From contig CAWZYM010000376.1 in assembly GCA_963966185.1 (NCBI GenBank), positions 470,001 to 534,000 on the forward strand: a stretch of DNA of 64,000 nt, in the 5' to 3' direction. The translations under genes and the position numbers were made by a program. The notes under the pieces are model-generated. The model did not search any database. It was not told the origin of the DNA and saw nothing but the letters and a program-made list of their open reading frames with translations. Origin of the DNA: Rhabditoides inermis. Its lineage: Eukaryota; Nematoda; Chromadorea; Rhabditida; Rhabditidae. How positions within the stretch are numbered: the first letter of the stretch is position 1; the number at the start of each line of letters is the position of its first letter. Below, piece after piece: positions 46,801-58,742 of this stretch.

Positions 46801-48314
46801 GGCCTAACTATCAATCGCGAAATTTCATGATAACGCCAGAAGGCAACACTAAATTTGTATAAAAACAATTACGTAGACTAATTAAAAGATGCGAAATCCG
46901 AATATGTAAGTGGTTTTTGTTATTTCAGAAGGATAGAATTTAAAAGTGACAGGAAAATGCGAATTTTCACATTTGAGCCATTTTCATCGCCTTAAATGAA
47001 CAAAAAGGCAACACCGGATTTGGCTATAAACCAACACATATACTAATCAAAAGGTGTAGACTCCGAATATAGTAGTGATTTATGTTGTATCGGAACGAAA
47101 GACTTGGAAAAATGGCGGGAAAACGCGAAGTTTTGATTTCGGGCCATTTTCATCGCTCTGGATGGAAGAAAAGGCAACATCGGATTTGGCTATAAACCAA
47201 AACTAATACTAACTAAAAAATGTAGAATCCGAATAAAGTAGTGGGTCCTGTTGTTTCGAAACGAAAGACTTGGAAAATGGCGGTTAAAACGCAAAATTTT
47301 TATTTCGGGCCATTTTCATCGCTCTGGATGGAAGAAAAGGCAACACCAGATTTTCACGAAAAAAATCATAGTAATTTGATTAAACGCGTAGAATCGAATG
47401 GTGTTGGTCGATTTTGTTGTATCGAGGCGAAAAGATCTCAAAAAAATAAAATATGAAATTTTTTTCAATTTTTTGATCATAACTTTTTTCTTTTCTGTTT
47501 TATGAAAAAAAATGTGTATATACAAATGGTCTTATAATATCAAGACAAATCGAACAAGCCATTCAAAAATAAATTTGGACAAAAACTGACTGATTTGAGG
47601 TCATGGTCCCTTAACTGACCAAATTTGCATATTGGGACAAAATAACCTATACTACCTTGTAGAGCACCCTTGAAAACCCTTATAACCGCGCACTTATCTC
47701 CTAGGTCCCACCTGCCCGAAATTCGTCCGATTCTTACGCGGATCGTGTGATATATATATATATATATATATATATCGAATTGAAGTAGATAGAAAGTAGA
47801 TCGAATCCCTTTTCATTCCAGCTGAACACTGTCCTATTAATGAAATTATCTACTAGTGCATATATCGAATTGAAGTAGATCGAAAGTAGATCGAATCCCC
47901 TGTTATTCTAGATGAACACTGTGCTCCAGCTGGGCCTCGTTGCTTCCGCACTCGCGTCCCCCGTCCTCCAATTCGGTGACATGGCCAATCAGGGGGTGCA
48001 GGGACTGTGGTGAGTCTGGAGATGTTTTCTACATTCAAGAAGAGTTCCACACATTTGTTCCCTCGCGCAAGCAATGTTCAGAAGCGGAATTTGAGTATTT
48101 GAGTATAGGAATTTGGAAATCAGGGTGTGGAGGGATAGTGCGTGAAAAAGAAATTGTGAAAAAGAAATTGTGAAAAAGAAATTCAAACTTTTTTCAAGAA
48201 ATTCAAACTTTAAAAACGTGATACAGATATTTTTGCAGCTGGCTGACTGCATTCACCACCATCTACTCTGGTCTACAGTATGCCTCCGGTCGTGCCTTCA
48301 AGAAGATTAAGTAG
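42385..48314 (+). CDS. CRLS1: Cardiolipin synthase (CDP-alcohol phosphat(id)yltransferase)
   Basis: Eleven exons in phase: 42385-42404, 42584-42706, 42816-42962, 43018-43059, 43433-43523, 43869-43922, 44259-44334, 44532-44595, 45421-45520, 47912-48009, 48239-48314. The 891 nt encode 296 residues, close to animal CRLS1 (about 300). The start MFSRPVSL... and following Arg/Leu/Ser-rich, acid-poor stretch is a mitochondrial presequence. Then [19 protein letters not shown], the catalytic motif DMLDGQIAR...GSVLDPVAD (split over exons 5-7, all Asp residues kept), [38 protein letters not shown] and [12 protein letters not shown]. It joins CDP-diacylglycerol to phosphatidylglycerol in the inner mitochondrial membrane. 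Introns 2 and 3 begin with GTAGGTTG then (TTG)n; intron 9 (2.4 kb) holds a large inverted-repeat element and exon-like fragments. Confidence 0.95.
43782..43830. repeat. (TA)n microsatellite
   Basis: Perfect dinucleotide run in CRLS1 intron 5. Confidence 0.95.
44655..44870. mobile_element. Single arm of the CACACGAT element
   Basis: ATATATCACACGATTCGCGGAA and following sequence (AAGGGACCACTACCTCAAATCAG) match the arm of the 46212 element. No matching right arm was seen. A GAGACATTAGGGTG repeat follows at about 45055-45150. In CRLS1 intron 8. Confidence 0.65.
46212..47749. mobile_element. 1.54-kb inverted-repeat element in CRLS1 intron 9
   Basis: Ends CACACGATCCGCGTAA on each strand, in (TA)n on both sides. 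Arms of about 470 bp (46212-46680 and 47275-47749) are close reverse complements. The centre has three to four degenerate units of about 168 bp, marked by AAAAGGCAACACCGGATTT. No ORF. Same family as 22800 and, by its ends, 13711. Confidence 0.87.
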
Positions 48315-48495
48315 TGTCGCGTTGTGCGCAGTTGTGCGACACGCTTGTCACCGCACCAGACGACACTGTGAAACGATTCCATAGGATTACATCTCGCTTA
48401 GACATTTTTGTAGTGGTTTGTTGACTCGTTACGTTTTTGTACATTTGCACAGTCTATAAGAAGTGGAGTGATATTTGAAGAGAGATAAATTGGAT

Positions 48496-48883
48496 ATTCT
48501 TCTTCTTTTCTCCGCGGCGTGCGGTCGGGTCCTCATTTTGCCCCACCGCCGCCGAATGTTCGGTCATCGACAAGAATCCTTCCCGAGTAACCAGTGAGGC
48601 GGCGGGAAGTAGCCTCATGTGGAAGCAGCTATGGCGCGAGGAGATACCAATTGGCATGGAAGCAAAGGGACCCTCGGAGCTCTACACGTCAAGAATGGTT
48701 AATGGTCCAGGAATGATTATCGATCAAGTATCGCCTTCCCACCACTAACCTCGTCAGCCTACCTGTCTTTCCCCGGCGTTAGCCTATGTATCTAGCATCT
48801 TAGGCACTACTGTATGCTTCATATCATTATGATTGTGTTGTCATATTCAGATATAACGATTCCGGATAAACGATTGATTGATT
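48496..48883 (+). mobile_element. Short retroposon with (GATT)n tail, copy 2
   Basis: Near-identical to 3747-4162 and flanked by a perfect 12-bp duplication GATAAATTGGAT (48484-48495 and 48884-48895). This proves insertion by target-primed reverse transcription. Confidence 0.93.
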
Positions 48884-48895
48884 GATAAATTGGAT

Positions 48896-49640
48896 CATAC
48901 ACTATGACCTCCCGTCGGATTTTTATGGTGCGAGTTGGCTGAATTCGGGTATTCTTGGATTTTGGCGTTCTCAAGGAACGTGACATTTGTTCGACAAACA
49001 ACGGTTTCGAGCTTTTACGTTAGTAGGAATCGCGGTTTTGTGTGGTGTTTCTATTCGCGGAACTCGCAGAAATGATTGGAAAAATGTGCGGTACACTCTA
49101 GACTAGAGATATGATCGGGATATATTGTGTGAATAGTATGGATTGAGAGATTGAGTGATGTGAGATACGGAACAGATAGTGTAAGTTTGCGAGGAAAGAG
49201 GTTCTAGACTGGTGGAAGGAGAGGGCTCGGCGCTACCTACACTGAAGTCAACGAATGAGTTCAATTACAATTATAAGTACTGTTCCTGTTTCCGAACATA
49301 CAAGAGACCAATGAAAAAAAAACATTGCAATTGGGGCACGAATCCGAGACGCCGGATCAAACCCTTCTCGGCACCTTGATTGCTAAACACTGTATCGTTA
49401 TGTTGTAATACCGGATGAATGACTTGACATTGATCTGATGTGATTGGTTAGTTTTGATAGAATGTGATCTGGAATCAGGCATGACTACTTTGTTGGCTTA
49501 GGGATAGAGAATAGAATGTTCGGGGAATAGGGTGATCGGATTGGTTTCGGAGCCACTTGAGTGCACACTGCACCCGTGAGAGTTCAATCAGCGAGACTAA
49601 AGTTTTGAGAAGATGTATTCGTAAACCAGGTTTCATAGGT
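48896..49640. other. Intergenic, nothing recognised
   Basis: AT-rich sequence with no coherent ORF, RNA gene or repeat seen, between the CRLS1 3' side and the LINE pair. Confidence 0.5.
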
Positions 49641-49750
49641 TTGATGAGAAGATTATAATAATAATTTATACGGGGTTTTAACAACTCGTGCAAGATAAAG
49701 AAATATGTACAAACATGACAAGATAGGAAAAAAATACAACAAAACGAATC

Positions 49751-50893
49751 TCAAATGGGAAGCCACCGTTGAAAAGCGGCAGGGGAAAGCGCAGCAGACG
49801 GGGCCATTGTGTTTAGACAGCTACTAGGAAGGCGGTGAGAAAAGCTAGTGACACGGACATTGAATACATGTTCCCGGGCGCTGACTCGGAATCGAGGTCG
49901 GACTACCCGTATTTCATGACCGCGTAAACCCCGGGAAGGGCGTAGGTCAAACAACCCTTCCCGGTCAATGGCGACGAATCCGGCCAGGATCTTGTAGAAC
50001 ATCACGAGATCCTTGACGTGCCGCCGTTGTTGGAGTGAGTGGAGGCCCAGAATCGCATTGCGATGGTCAGCTCCATGGACGCTGTTACACCTACCAAGAA
50101 TGAGTCGGGTGACGTAGTTTTGTACCCTCTCCAGCTGCTTGATGGATGCCTGGTCGTGAGGGTTGAAGACGCAGGTACCGTACTCGAGAAGTGGCCGAAC
50201 ATAGGTTGGGTCGATGTCCAGAAGGAACTGCTGATCTGTGGAGACCACCGAGCGATAGATGCAGTAAGCGCGATTGTAGGCGTTGGCGTAGATCCGATTG
50301 CAGTGGCGGCCAAAGTGCAGGTTGGAAGGGATGGTGAATCCCAGGTCGACCATTTCCTCGACAGAGTCAATGGCGGCGCCGGCCACCAGGTACTGGTGCT
50401 TTGGGTGTTTACGCCCAATGTGAAGTACCTTGGTTTTGTGACCAGCGAGGGGAAGTTGCCATTCAATTGCCCAGTTGTTGACGACGTTGATAGCGGTCTG
50501 GAGGGGTGACCGATCATCGTCAGGAGAGCAGGTGATGTAGACCTTGACATCGTCGGCGTACATCTTGCAGGTAGCGAGTGGCCGGATCAGCGGGATGAGA
50601 TCAGCCGAGTAGATGTTGAACAGTATCGGGCCGAGAACGGTTCCCTGTGGAACACCGGGAGTGATGTCACAGGGAGGCGAGAACTGGTCGTTGACGCGTA
50701 CTTGGAAGGTGCGGCCGGTAATGTAGTTGCGGATCCACTGCACTGTTGCCTCACTGAATCCCAAGGCAGAGAGCTTGAGAAGCAGCTTGGCGTGGCAGAC
50801 TCTGTCAAACGCCTTGGCAAAGTCGAAGTAGATGACGTCACAGGTGAGCTGCTTGTCGACTGTGTCCGTCCAATGATCGAGGCATTCTATCAT
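49751..50893 (-). pseudogene. Reverse transcriptase C-terminal part of the minus LINE
   Basis: A 380-residue open frame begins within the reverse transcriptase fingers/palm (VIYFDFAKAFDRV), passes the catalytic MYADDVKVY and ends with a normal LINE C-terminus (AFQRWLPI). The upstream part of ORF2 (51278-51030) is in another frame, so the protein as a whole is broken. Confidence 0.9.
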
Positions 50894-51346
50894 CTGCAGT
50901 TCGGTCGACTTCCGCGATACAAAACCAAACTACTCCGGCGGAAGAATGGCGCGGGCAGATATGTGACGTTCCAGGTGGTCCTTCAGAATCTTCTCGAAAG
51001 AAAAATTGACATGCGAACGAGGTACTGGAGATGGGGCGATACTTGAGCGGGTCTGTTGCTCCCTTCTCCTTCGGAATAGCAGTCACATATGACGTCTTCC
51101 AGAGAGAAGGTACGACGCCTGTGCAGATGCTAGTGTTGTAGATCATTGCGAGTGGTTCAGCAACAGCTACAGCAACCCTCTTCAGAAACAGCATCGGTAT
51201 CCTGTCCGGATTGAGTGCATGAGAAGTTGACCATCCTTCCATCAGACGACAAATGACGTGAGGAGCGAAATAGGGCATGGTGGAAGAGGTGTGCTGGGAC
51301 GGGAAAAGCGGAGCACAGCCATCGTCGACGGTGAAGACTGATTGAA

Positions 51347-54300
51347 GCTCGCGCGTTTGCCGATGATAAGAGAGCCGCCTCTGTTTTCAAAAAGCCTAGC
51401 ACGAACAGCGCGCAGCCCCAGGGCACTCGCCGCGCAAGCAAGCGCGCATCTGTCAGCAGCGCATCTCAGAAGAAGGGACCCAAACAGGCCCGCAGCACTT
51501 CCACCGCTACCCGCCGCTCGCAGCGTCTTGCGAGCAACAAGAATGATACTGCCCTCTCCTTTCCAGACCGCCAGGATACCGAGGAAATGGAGGAGAACGA
51601 GGTGTTCGAGCCGTCGCAGCTTGCCGCGCCCTCTCAGCCCGCACCCGATTCCTCCAGCCAGCCGACGCAGACTCCCGCGCACTAGGATGCGTGTGAACTG
51701 CCCGACTGTCCTCTCTCTCCGTCCGCGCCTCTCCCCGACGACTCGACTCCAAAGGAGCCTGGTCTGGTTGGTTCTTTGAATTGTCCCTCATTTCCCTCTC
51801 GCCACTTTTCACCCACAGGCATATCCGGTTTTGTAGTGGTTCTGTTGAATGCTCGTAGTGTTCGCAATAAGCTCTATGAATTAGAGGCATTTCTTGTCTC
51901 GCATAAACCCGACATATGTGTCATCACGGAGTCGTGGTTAAATCCGCATGATTCGTGTAACGCTTTGAAACTTGGTGGCGCATACTCTCTCTTCCGATGT
52001 GATCGTCTTTCTCATGCAGGCGGCGTCCTCATTCTCGCATCCGCGCGCTAGTGTGTCTCTCATTTCTACTCACTCTATTGACTCCCTATGTGAAGTCGTC
52101 TGTGTTGATGTGCACCCATCATCTACTCTCTCACTATCCCGGCCATTGCGCATAATTGCTGTCTATCGCACACCTGGTGTTTCCAAGCAGACTCGTATCG
52201 CCGGCGGCAAACTCATCTCCCTCATGGATGCTATGATGTCACCCGACTCGCACTCACATGCGATCGTGGGAGACTTCAACTGTCCATCAATCGATTGGCG
52301 CGCCGGTCACTCTCGTGTCTTTTTCGATCGCGCGCTGCTCGATTTCTGCTCCACCTACTCACTCACACAGCTGGTTGCAAAGCCAACTATGGTGAAAAGG
52401 CCTGGGCACGTATCCCACATCCTGGATCTCGTGATTGTTGATTGCCCAGAATTGTTCTCTAGTATATCCATTGGTACTCCTCTCTCCACATGCGACCACT
52501 TGCACGGTGTGTCGATAGTGGAAATTTCAATTTGCGAAATAGTGCGCCAATTTACAAAGTTGTGTGCTCTAATCGCGACATACCGTATTTTCAAATTTGC
52601 ATGAATTTTCACTAAATTTTGTGTAAAACTTGAATTTCATCATTTTTGTGGATTGTTTTGGTATCAATCTACTTAGAATTGAGTAGGAAACTCGAATATG
52701 ATAACAGAATAGGTCCATAAGGTTTCACAAGTAATAACTACACGTCTTTCGCATCGTCAAATTATTCGATCATGAAGAATAATTCGACAATTTGCCTGAT
52801 TTGCTTGATTTTTTAAAGGCATACCGTAATTTCAGCTGAAAATGAAATTTCCGCATTTACACAGGGATCGACACACCGTGCTTGCCTGTTTTTGCCTCAC
52901 TCACTGTGCATTCCCGCCCCAACCTCTCACCGCGCTCTGTCTTTATGTACAAAAAGGCCAATTGGCAAGCCATAAACGCGCGGATCGCTTCAACGGATTG
53001 GACGAGTGTGTTTGCATGCCGCCCGATTGACGAATGTTGCGAACTTTTCTCTCGTTTTGTGCAGCAGTACCTTTTCGATTATTGTCCGTCCGTGCCGCTT
53101 AAGACTCACTCTCCTACTCTCCCCGCGCATATCCGCATGCTCAGTCGAAAGGTTTCTCTCCTTGCCTCTCGCAGGCCTATGTCGGCTGACGCACGCAGTG
53201 CCCGACGGGATCTCCGGAAGGCACTGTATAGGTGGAACTGTAGAAAAGAGTCGGCTCTTCTAGATAAGGGACCGAAATCGTTCTATAGACATGTGCGCAA
53301 TAGACTGAACCCGGTAGACGGGATAGGTGTGGTGGTGGATTCGAATGGTCACTTTCTACATGATCCGGCCGATAAGGCTGAGCATTTCGCATCCTTCTTC
53401 GATTCCATCTACGCAGCTCACTCGGCATCGCCCGCCGGCGATTCGCTACCCAACTCAGTCGTGTCTCTCACTCACTTCGACATCTCACCGCACATTGTTC
53501 GCAAGGTGATAAGTGGAATGGCGAACAAAGTGAATACCTCTCCGGACGGAATCACGCATGTGTTCCTCAAAAACACAATTGATACAATCGTGCATCCACT
53601 CACTCTTCTGTTTATCCAGTCGACATCTGTGTGTTCTGTGCCCGCGATTTGGCGTCTCGGGTACATCAAACCCATTCATAAGAGTGGGCCATCCCATGAC
53701 GTGTCTAATTACAGGCCGATCACACTAACTTCCACCGTAAGCAAGGTTTTAGAGAGAATTTGTGTCTCCCAGATCACTTCTTTTCTCGATCGCAATTGCT
53801 TACTCACTCGCAATCAGTATGGATTTCGCAAAGGTAGATCTACATCTACCCAACTTGTCCAATGTCTCTCCCACTGGTCTCGCGAACTGACCGATGGAAA
53901 GGTCGTCGACTGTCTGTATGTGGATTACACGAAAGCTTTTGACACTATCAATCATGATATGTTGTCCGCTAAGTTGTATTCAATTGGAGTGCGAGGCAAT
54001 GCTCTTTCATGGTTAATGAGTTTTTTTTTTGCGCGATCGGACCACTCACGTATCAATCGATAACACACTGTCTGCCCCGAGGCTCGTCAATTGCGGCGTC
54101 CCCCAGGGTAGCTGCCTAGGCCCTCTTCTATTTAATATCTTCATAAATGACATTGCGCGCTCTCTCCCTCCCGGGATGCACTTTGTTTTATACGCGGACG
54201 ACCTGAAGGTGTATTTCTCATACGACCCTCTCGATCCGTCCGCCCACTCTCGCTTCCAAGCTGCAGTTGATGCAGTGTGCGAGTGGTCGCATAAGTGGGG

Positions 54301-55260
54301 TCTCACCATCTCGATTTCTAAAACATACATCTTACATCTGGGCAAGCACAATCCGCGTTCTGTATACACTGCCGGCGATACTCCTCTGCGAGCTACAGAT
54401 TGTGTGAAAGACCTCGGTGTCTGGATCACTAACAATCTGTGCTTCGAAACTCACATCTCCCGCATAGTCAATGGCGCGCTTTGGTCAATAAACAACTTTC
54501 TGAGAGCATATCAAACACGCAATCTCACTGTTCTAGTGAAAGCTTATGTAACATACATTCGCTGTAAGCTTGAATATTGTACAGAAGTGTGGAGCCCATC
54601 TAGCGTGCGCATGGTGAACCTGTTAGAGGGCGTGCAACGCTACTTTACGCGACGCATCTGCCATCGAGCCGGTCACCTTTCCCTCGGGTATTCTGAGAGG
54701 CTCCGCCTGCTGGGTCTCGAGACACTTGAGTCTCGTAGATTCTTGAATGACGTCACTTTCCTCTTCAAAATTGCCCACCATATTTCGCCGTTTGATGCAG
54801 ATGGTATATTCAATATCATCCCAACATCAACAAGGCATTCACACAACATGCGAATTATCCCTTCTTTTGATCCTGCGAACAAACTACTCACGAGCATTCA
54901 CAGAGCCTATACTTACTGGAATAGCCTTTCTTCTGATGTGGTGGGAGTGCGAAGTGCGGAGCAGTTCAGAGAACTTGTCAGATCTGGATCTGGCGGTTTC
55001 CCGTTGTCTCGGATTCGTGCATCATGACTGGAGAGTTTGGACGTCTCTCACATGTCATCTCTTGTGCGCATGTATCTGTGTCCCACACTTCATACGTTCC
55101 ATTTCGCCTTTGTCTCCGCCAGTTCCCTTGAGCAAGGCGCGGTAGTAGCTCATCTTGTTTTACCCCCCACCCCCACACACTATCGTATTATCACTGTAAT
55201 GTCCTTTTACAACTCGCACATTCTAATCACCCTTATATGCGATAAATTGAATTGAATTGA
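51347..55260 (+). mobile_element. Plus-strand CR1-type LINE inserted in the minus LINE
   Basis: It starts within ORF1 (5'-truncated) and ends in a tandem ATTGA tail (about 55245-55265). ORF1 remnant: about 51350-51684, very basic then acidic, stop TAG. ORF2: endonuclease from 51776 (LLNARSVRNK, ITESWLNP, GDFNCPSIDW), broken by a frameshift near 52045 and a MITE at 52503-52880. Reverse transcriptase follows at 52882-54063 (NYRPITLTS, YGFRKGRSTS, YTKAFDTINHD), frameshifted in the T-run near 54020, and resumes at 54029-55027 (VPQGSCLGPLLF, YADDLKVY). It is a dead copy of a different subfamily from 24600-28548. Confidence 0.9.
52503..52880. mobile_element. 378-bp MITE with CTTG duplication
   Basis: Perfect 14-bp inverted ends CACGGTGTGTCGAT, flanked by CTTG at 52499-52502 and 52881-52884. 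Removing it together with one CTTG restores the endonuclease reading frame (CDHLPVFASL). A 4-bp duplication and CAC ends resemble Chapaev-type elements; that assignment is inference. Confidence 0.88.
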
Positions 55261-55629
55261 ATTGAAAGGCGGACGCAAGGAGAGACGCCTTTGCAGAATC
55301 CTTGACGACGGGCTTTCCCTCAGAGTCGCGGAGTATAGTGGCCGTGGGCTGGGAGCTAATGAGTCGACTGTTCACGTAGCGGAAAAAAAACGGTCACGGT
55401 CTCCACTTCTATCCATGGCACGCTCGATCTACTTCTTGTACTTGCTGAGCAGCAGCTTGCTCTTGCGGTCGCACTCCTCGAACTTGAGTTTCCGGGTATC
55501 GGATGGGTGAGAGAGCCACTCCTGGAATAGTCGCTCTTTTTGCTCGGTGATGGAGACGAGGTAGGCGGGAACTCGGATGCCGTTCGGTGAGCAGCGCTTC
55601 ATCGGCACGTGACGATCAATAAAAAATAA

Positions 55630-56231
55630 ACTAGAAATAATAATAATAACAGATACCAATACACGATATGATACGTTTCATAATTCTCGAGTTGGAAATT
55701 TGAAACTTAAAAAATATATTTGTATTTGAAAATCAAATTAGGAACCAAAAAGATTGGCGTAAGTACCATATTCATGTGGTAACAGCAAAATTAAAAGATG
55801 GATAGTATATTCTATGTATGAACTTCCAAATCGCATGTCTCGCGTCATCTAAACTAAACACGAATTGACAACTGTTTTGGTTATTAGATTTTATTATTAA
55901 CATTATTATTATTTTAAAGTTATTGACGTTATTATGTAACAAATAGTTGGTTACGGCGTATCTGTCTTGTTCTTGAGTTGAGCGAATGATAGTGTCTAGT
56001 GTCTACGTCTGACGTATGTCTTCTTCTGCCAAATTCGAGATGCGTGATTTTGAAACGCACGTGTCTGTCTATGTGTATCTATTTCTCGTGAGTGAAACGA
56101 CGGTGTGAGTGAAACGACGGCGATCTTTCGATCACACACTGCGAGTTGGCTGAATTCGCCTACTCCTCGTAAGCGCGCAATGATCCGTGATGCTATTTTT
56201 GAGTGGAGACAGATGGAGAGAGAGACAGATG

Positions 56232-56262
<31 letters not shown>

Positions 56263-56680
56263 GTTATTTCGAGAAGGAAAGAAATGAACGGGTGATGTGA
56301 GTTCGATCAACAGAGAGTGGTGTCAAGCTATTCACGTGGCTTCTATGGTCGTTGGTGGACGGGAGAGGAAGTGTGTGCTTGTTCGGGGAACAGCAATCAT
56401 TGGGTCGATTGGGTGTACGGTACACTCGGAGAAATGCTATGCGATCGGTATATGATTGAGAGAAAGATAATGATAATGATTGTGGATTTCAGTGTTGTTG
56501 ATTCATTGGTTGACCCGGCGATCGATGCTTGAACTGGTTGAATAGACTGGTTCAAATGGTTTCATAAGGATTTAATTATTCTCACAGAATCGAACCTACT
56601 GTTTTAATATAATTACCAGGATATGTTGTTTTGCTCATGTATATTTCTTAACATGGGAACTTCATACGTCCTGAAGATTT
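55630..56680. other. Intergenic, AT-rich
   Basis: No gene seen. It contains a short (GA)n run near 56215-56270 and short ORFs without features. A protein-like ORF at 55429-55625 belongs to the minus LINE. Confidence 0.5.
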
Positions 56681-56683
56681 TCT

Positions 56684-56955
<272 letters not shown>

Positions 56956-57270
56956 TTGAGAATGTATACAAGAATGTGCATGCTACCGTAATGATTGGGT
57001 GGATACGTCTAGAAAAAAGTACAGTAACACGTGCACACGTGCCCGGAAAACTCTATGGTGTCCACAACATTCCAATGACCTGCGTCCGGCGAACAATGGT
57101 AAAACAGTAAAAGAGCAGTCGTCAACAGAAATTAGTGAAGGTGTGTCTGTCTGACAGATTAACGCGTGACCTTCTAAGTCAACACAGTCAAGAGTGCGGC
57201 AAGGGATGTGGGAGAAAATATAATAATAGAATAAAGATCTATAAATAAAGTATCATCAACAGAATCGTTG

Positions 57271-57311
57271 GCGGGTCTGTTGTGTAAACAAGACTGGAAC
57301 ACAACAGACCC
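57271..57311. repeat. Perfect hairpin GGGTCTGTTGTG / CACAACAGACCC
   Basis: A 12-bp perfect stem around a 15-nt loop. Directly after it starts a word GTAAATGATATTTCTTCG (about 57312) that recurs at 57667. The intervening 355 bp may be an inserted or duplicated unit. Function unknown. Confidence 0.7.
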
Positions 57312-57793
57312 GTAAATGATATTTCTTCGAACTACAAGTTGGAATAGCTTGCAAAGGTTGGGTAGGCATGTACGTTGATCAGTTAGTAGCGTGTGATTGT
57401 TTCAGAACTTTTGACATTTATCAGAACTTTTAACTTTTAACACAACAGCTACTCAAAATTTTCTGGAACACTGAAATATCTTTTTTAAACTGTATTTCAC
57501 GGTTTTCATAGACAATAGTTTATGCACCTAATTTGGAACTGTTTGCTATTCCGATTTTCTTGTGCAATCGTTCACTAAAACAATGAGAACGTAAATAAAG
57601 AATCGTGTTGACATCTAATAAGTTAGTACAAAAATGACATCAAATATATCAAAAATGATCTAAAAGTAAATGATATTTCTTCGAACTACATACAACTCTA
57701 AAGGATGAGGAAGTAATGTGATCCAGAAACACTCTTTGGTCTTGAAAGGCGTGCAATAGTCGCTAGTCTGCGGTGTACTCTCGACTGTTGTCT

Positions 57794-57798
<5 letters not shown>

Positions 57799-57847
<49 letters not shown>
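57799..57847. repeat. (CT)n microsatellite
   Basis: Nearly perfect dinucleotide run. A second one is at about 58417-58482, just upstream of the peptide gene promoter. Confidence 0.95.
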
Positions 57848-57850
<3 letters not shown>

Positions 57851-58418
57851 GCTGGGTTTTATGACAACTCTCGCTCTTCCCAATTCGCCAAACTGACATG
57901 ACCATACAGGGTGTCGCCGGGTATAAAGGGAAGACGCAAAGAAGAAGAAGAAGATGACCGCGTGACGGAACAACGACCTTCCAAATCGCTTCTGGAAGAC
58001 GCCCGGTGACGTCACTGTCCTTGATTATTTGGTTATCTTTCTGTTTTTTTTTTTTGAAAAGCGATACTACCATGGCATTTTCGTAATTTTCGGATGTTTC
58101 TGATTCTGGACGCTTCAACATTCTTTGACTGATCAGCTGTTATTTATACTCCTTTTTCTTATTCTATTTTTTCCGTGGACTGTCTGCATGTGACGCGACC
58201 ACTAAATTTGTAAATTCGTTGATTGCCGGATATCATGAGTCACCTATGTTCTAGTCTTTCTGTTAGTCAGACTGAATAACGCGAACAATGACTCACTTCT
58301 CAACCGTATTCCATTTTTGGGAGTCGGGCTGTCGTATTTCTTTGATCACTCGTGACCTTCTGTGATACACATTACATCAGCATGAACCCTTAGCGGGTTT
58401 TCACCGCCCGCGCGCGTC

Positions 58419-58478
<60 letters not shown>

Positions 58479-58515
58479 CCTTTCTCTCAGACGCGCCCCT
58501 TAGCCCCTTAGGGAC

Positions 58516-58525
58516 TATATATAAG
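58516..58525 (+). promoter_or_regulatory. TATA box of the small peptide gene
   Basis: TATATATAAG followed by GC-rich sequence, about 220 bp before the ATG at 58743. A start site near 58545-58550 is expected. A TGTAG acceptor immediately before the ATG indicates a 5'-UTR intron or a trans-splice site. Confidence 0.55.
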
Positions 58526-58742
58526 CCGACACCGCGTAGACAGTTTTCATCGATCTGCTCGATTGGATTGAGTATACTCTGATCGTTTCCGCATTTCTCC
58601 ATTCCTTGTTCAATGTTAAATTCATTGTTTTCCGCCTAACAATATTATGATTGTGTAAGCATGGTAGATGATTGAATCGTGATTCTATCGTTTGCTATTG
58701 AATTGATCGATAATTATTAATTTATTGGTTTATGGATTGTAG

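Larger units (their letters stand above)
49650..55625 (-). mobile_element. Minus-strand LINE, 5'-truncated and split by another LINE
   Basis: The 3' part is 51346-49650 and the 5' part 55625-55261. The two halves join in frame across the inserted plus-strand LINE: the 5' half ends ...SLLASAFQ and the 3' half resumes SVFTVDDG, with ATTGAA (51341-51346 and 55261-55266) as the duplication. The 3' half holds reverse transcriptase motifs (FDFAKAFDRV, VPQGTVLGPILF, YADD). The frame is broken near 51030, at a stop near 55430 and in a T-run near 55385. The tail is (ATT)-rich. Confidence 0.85.

Noticed and set aside
50039..50509. 156-residue plus ORF
   Set aside because: Antisense shadow of the reverse transcriptase on the minus strand.
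55429..55659. Protein-like minus ORF of 76 residues (ITEQKERLFQEWLSH...)
   Set aside because: It first looked like a small gene, but it continues, with frame breaks, into reverse-transcriptase linker sequence and joins the minus LINE across the nested insertion.
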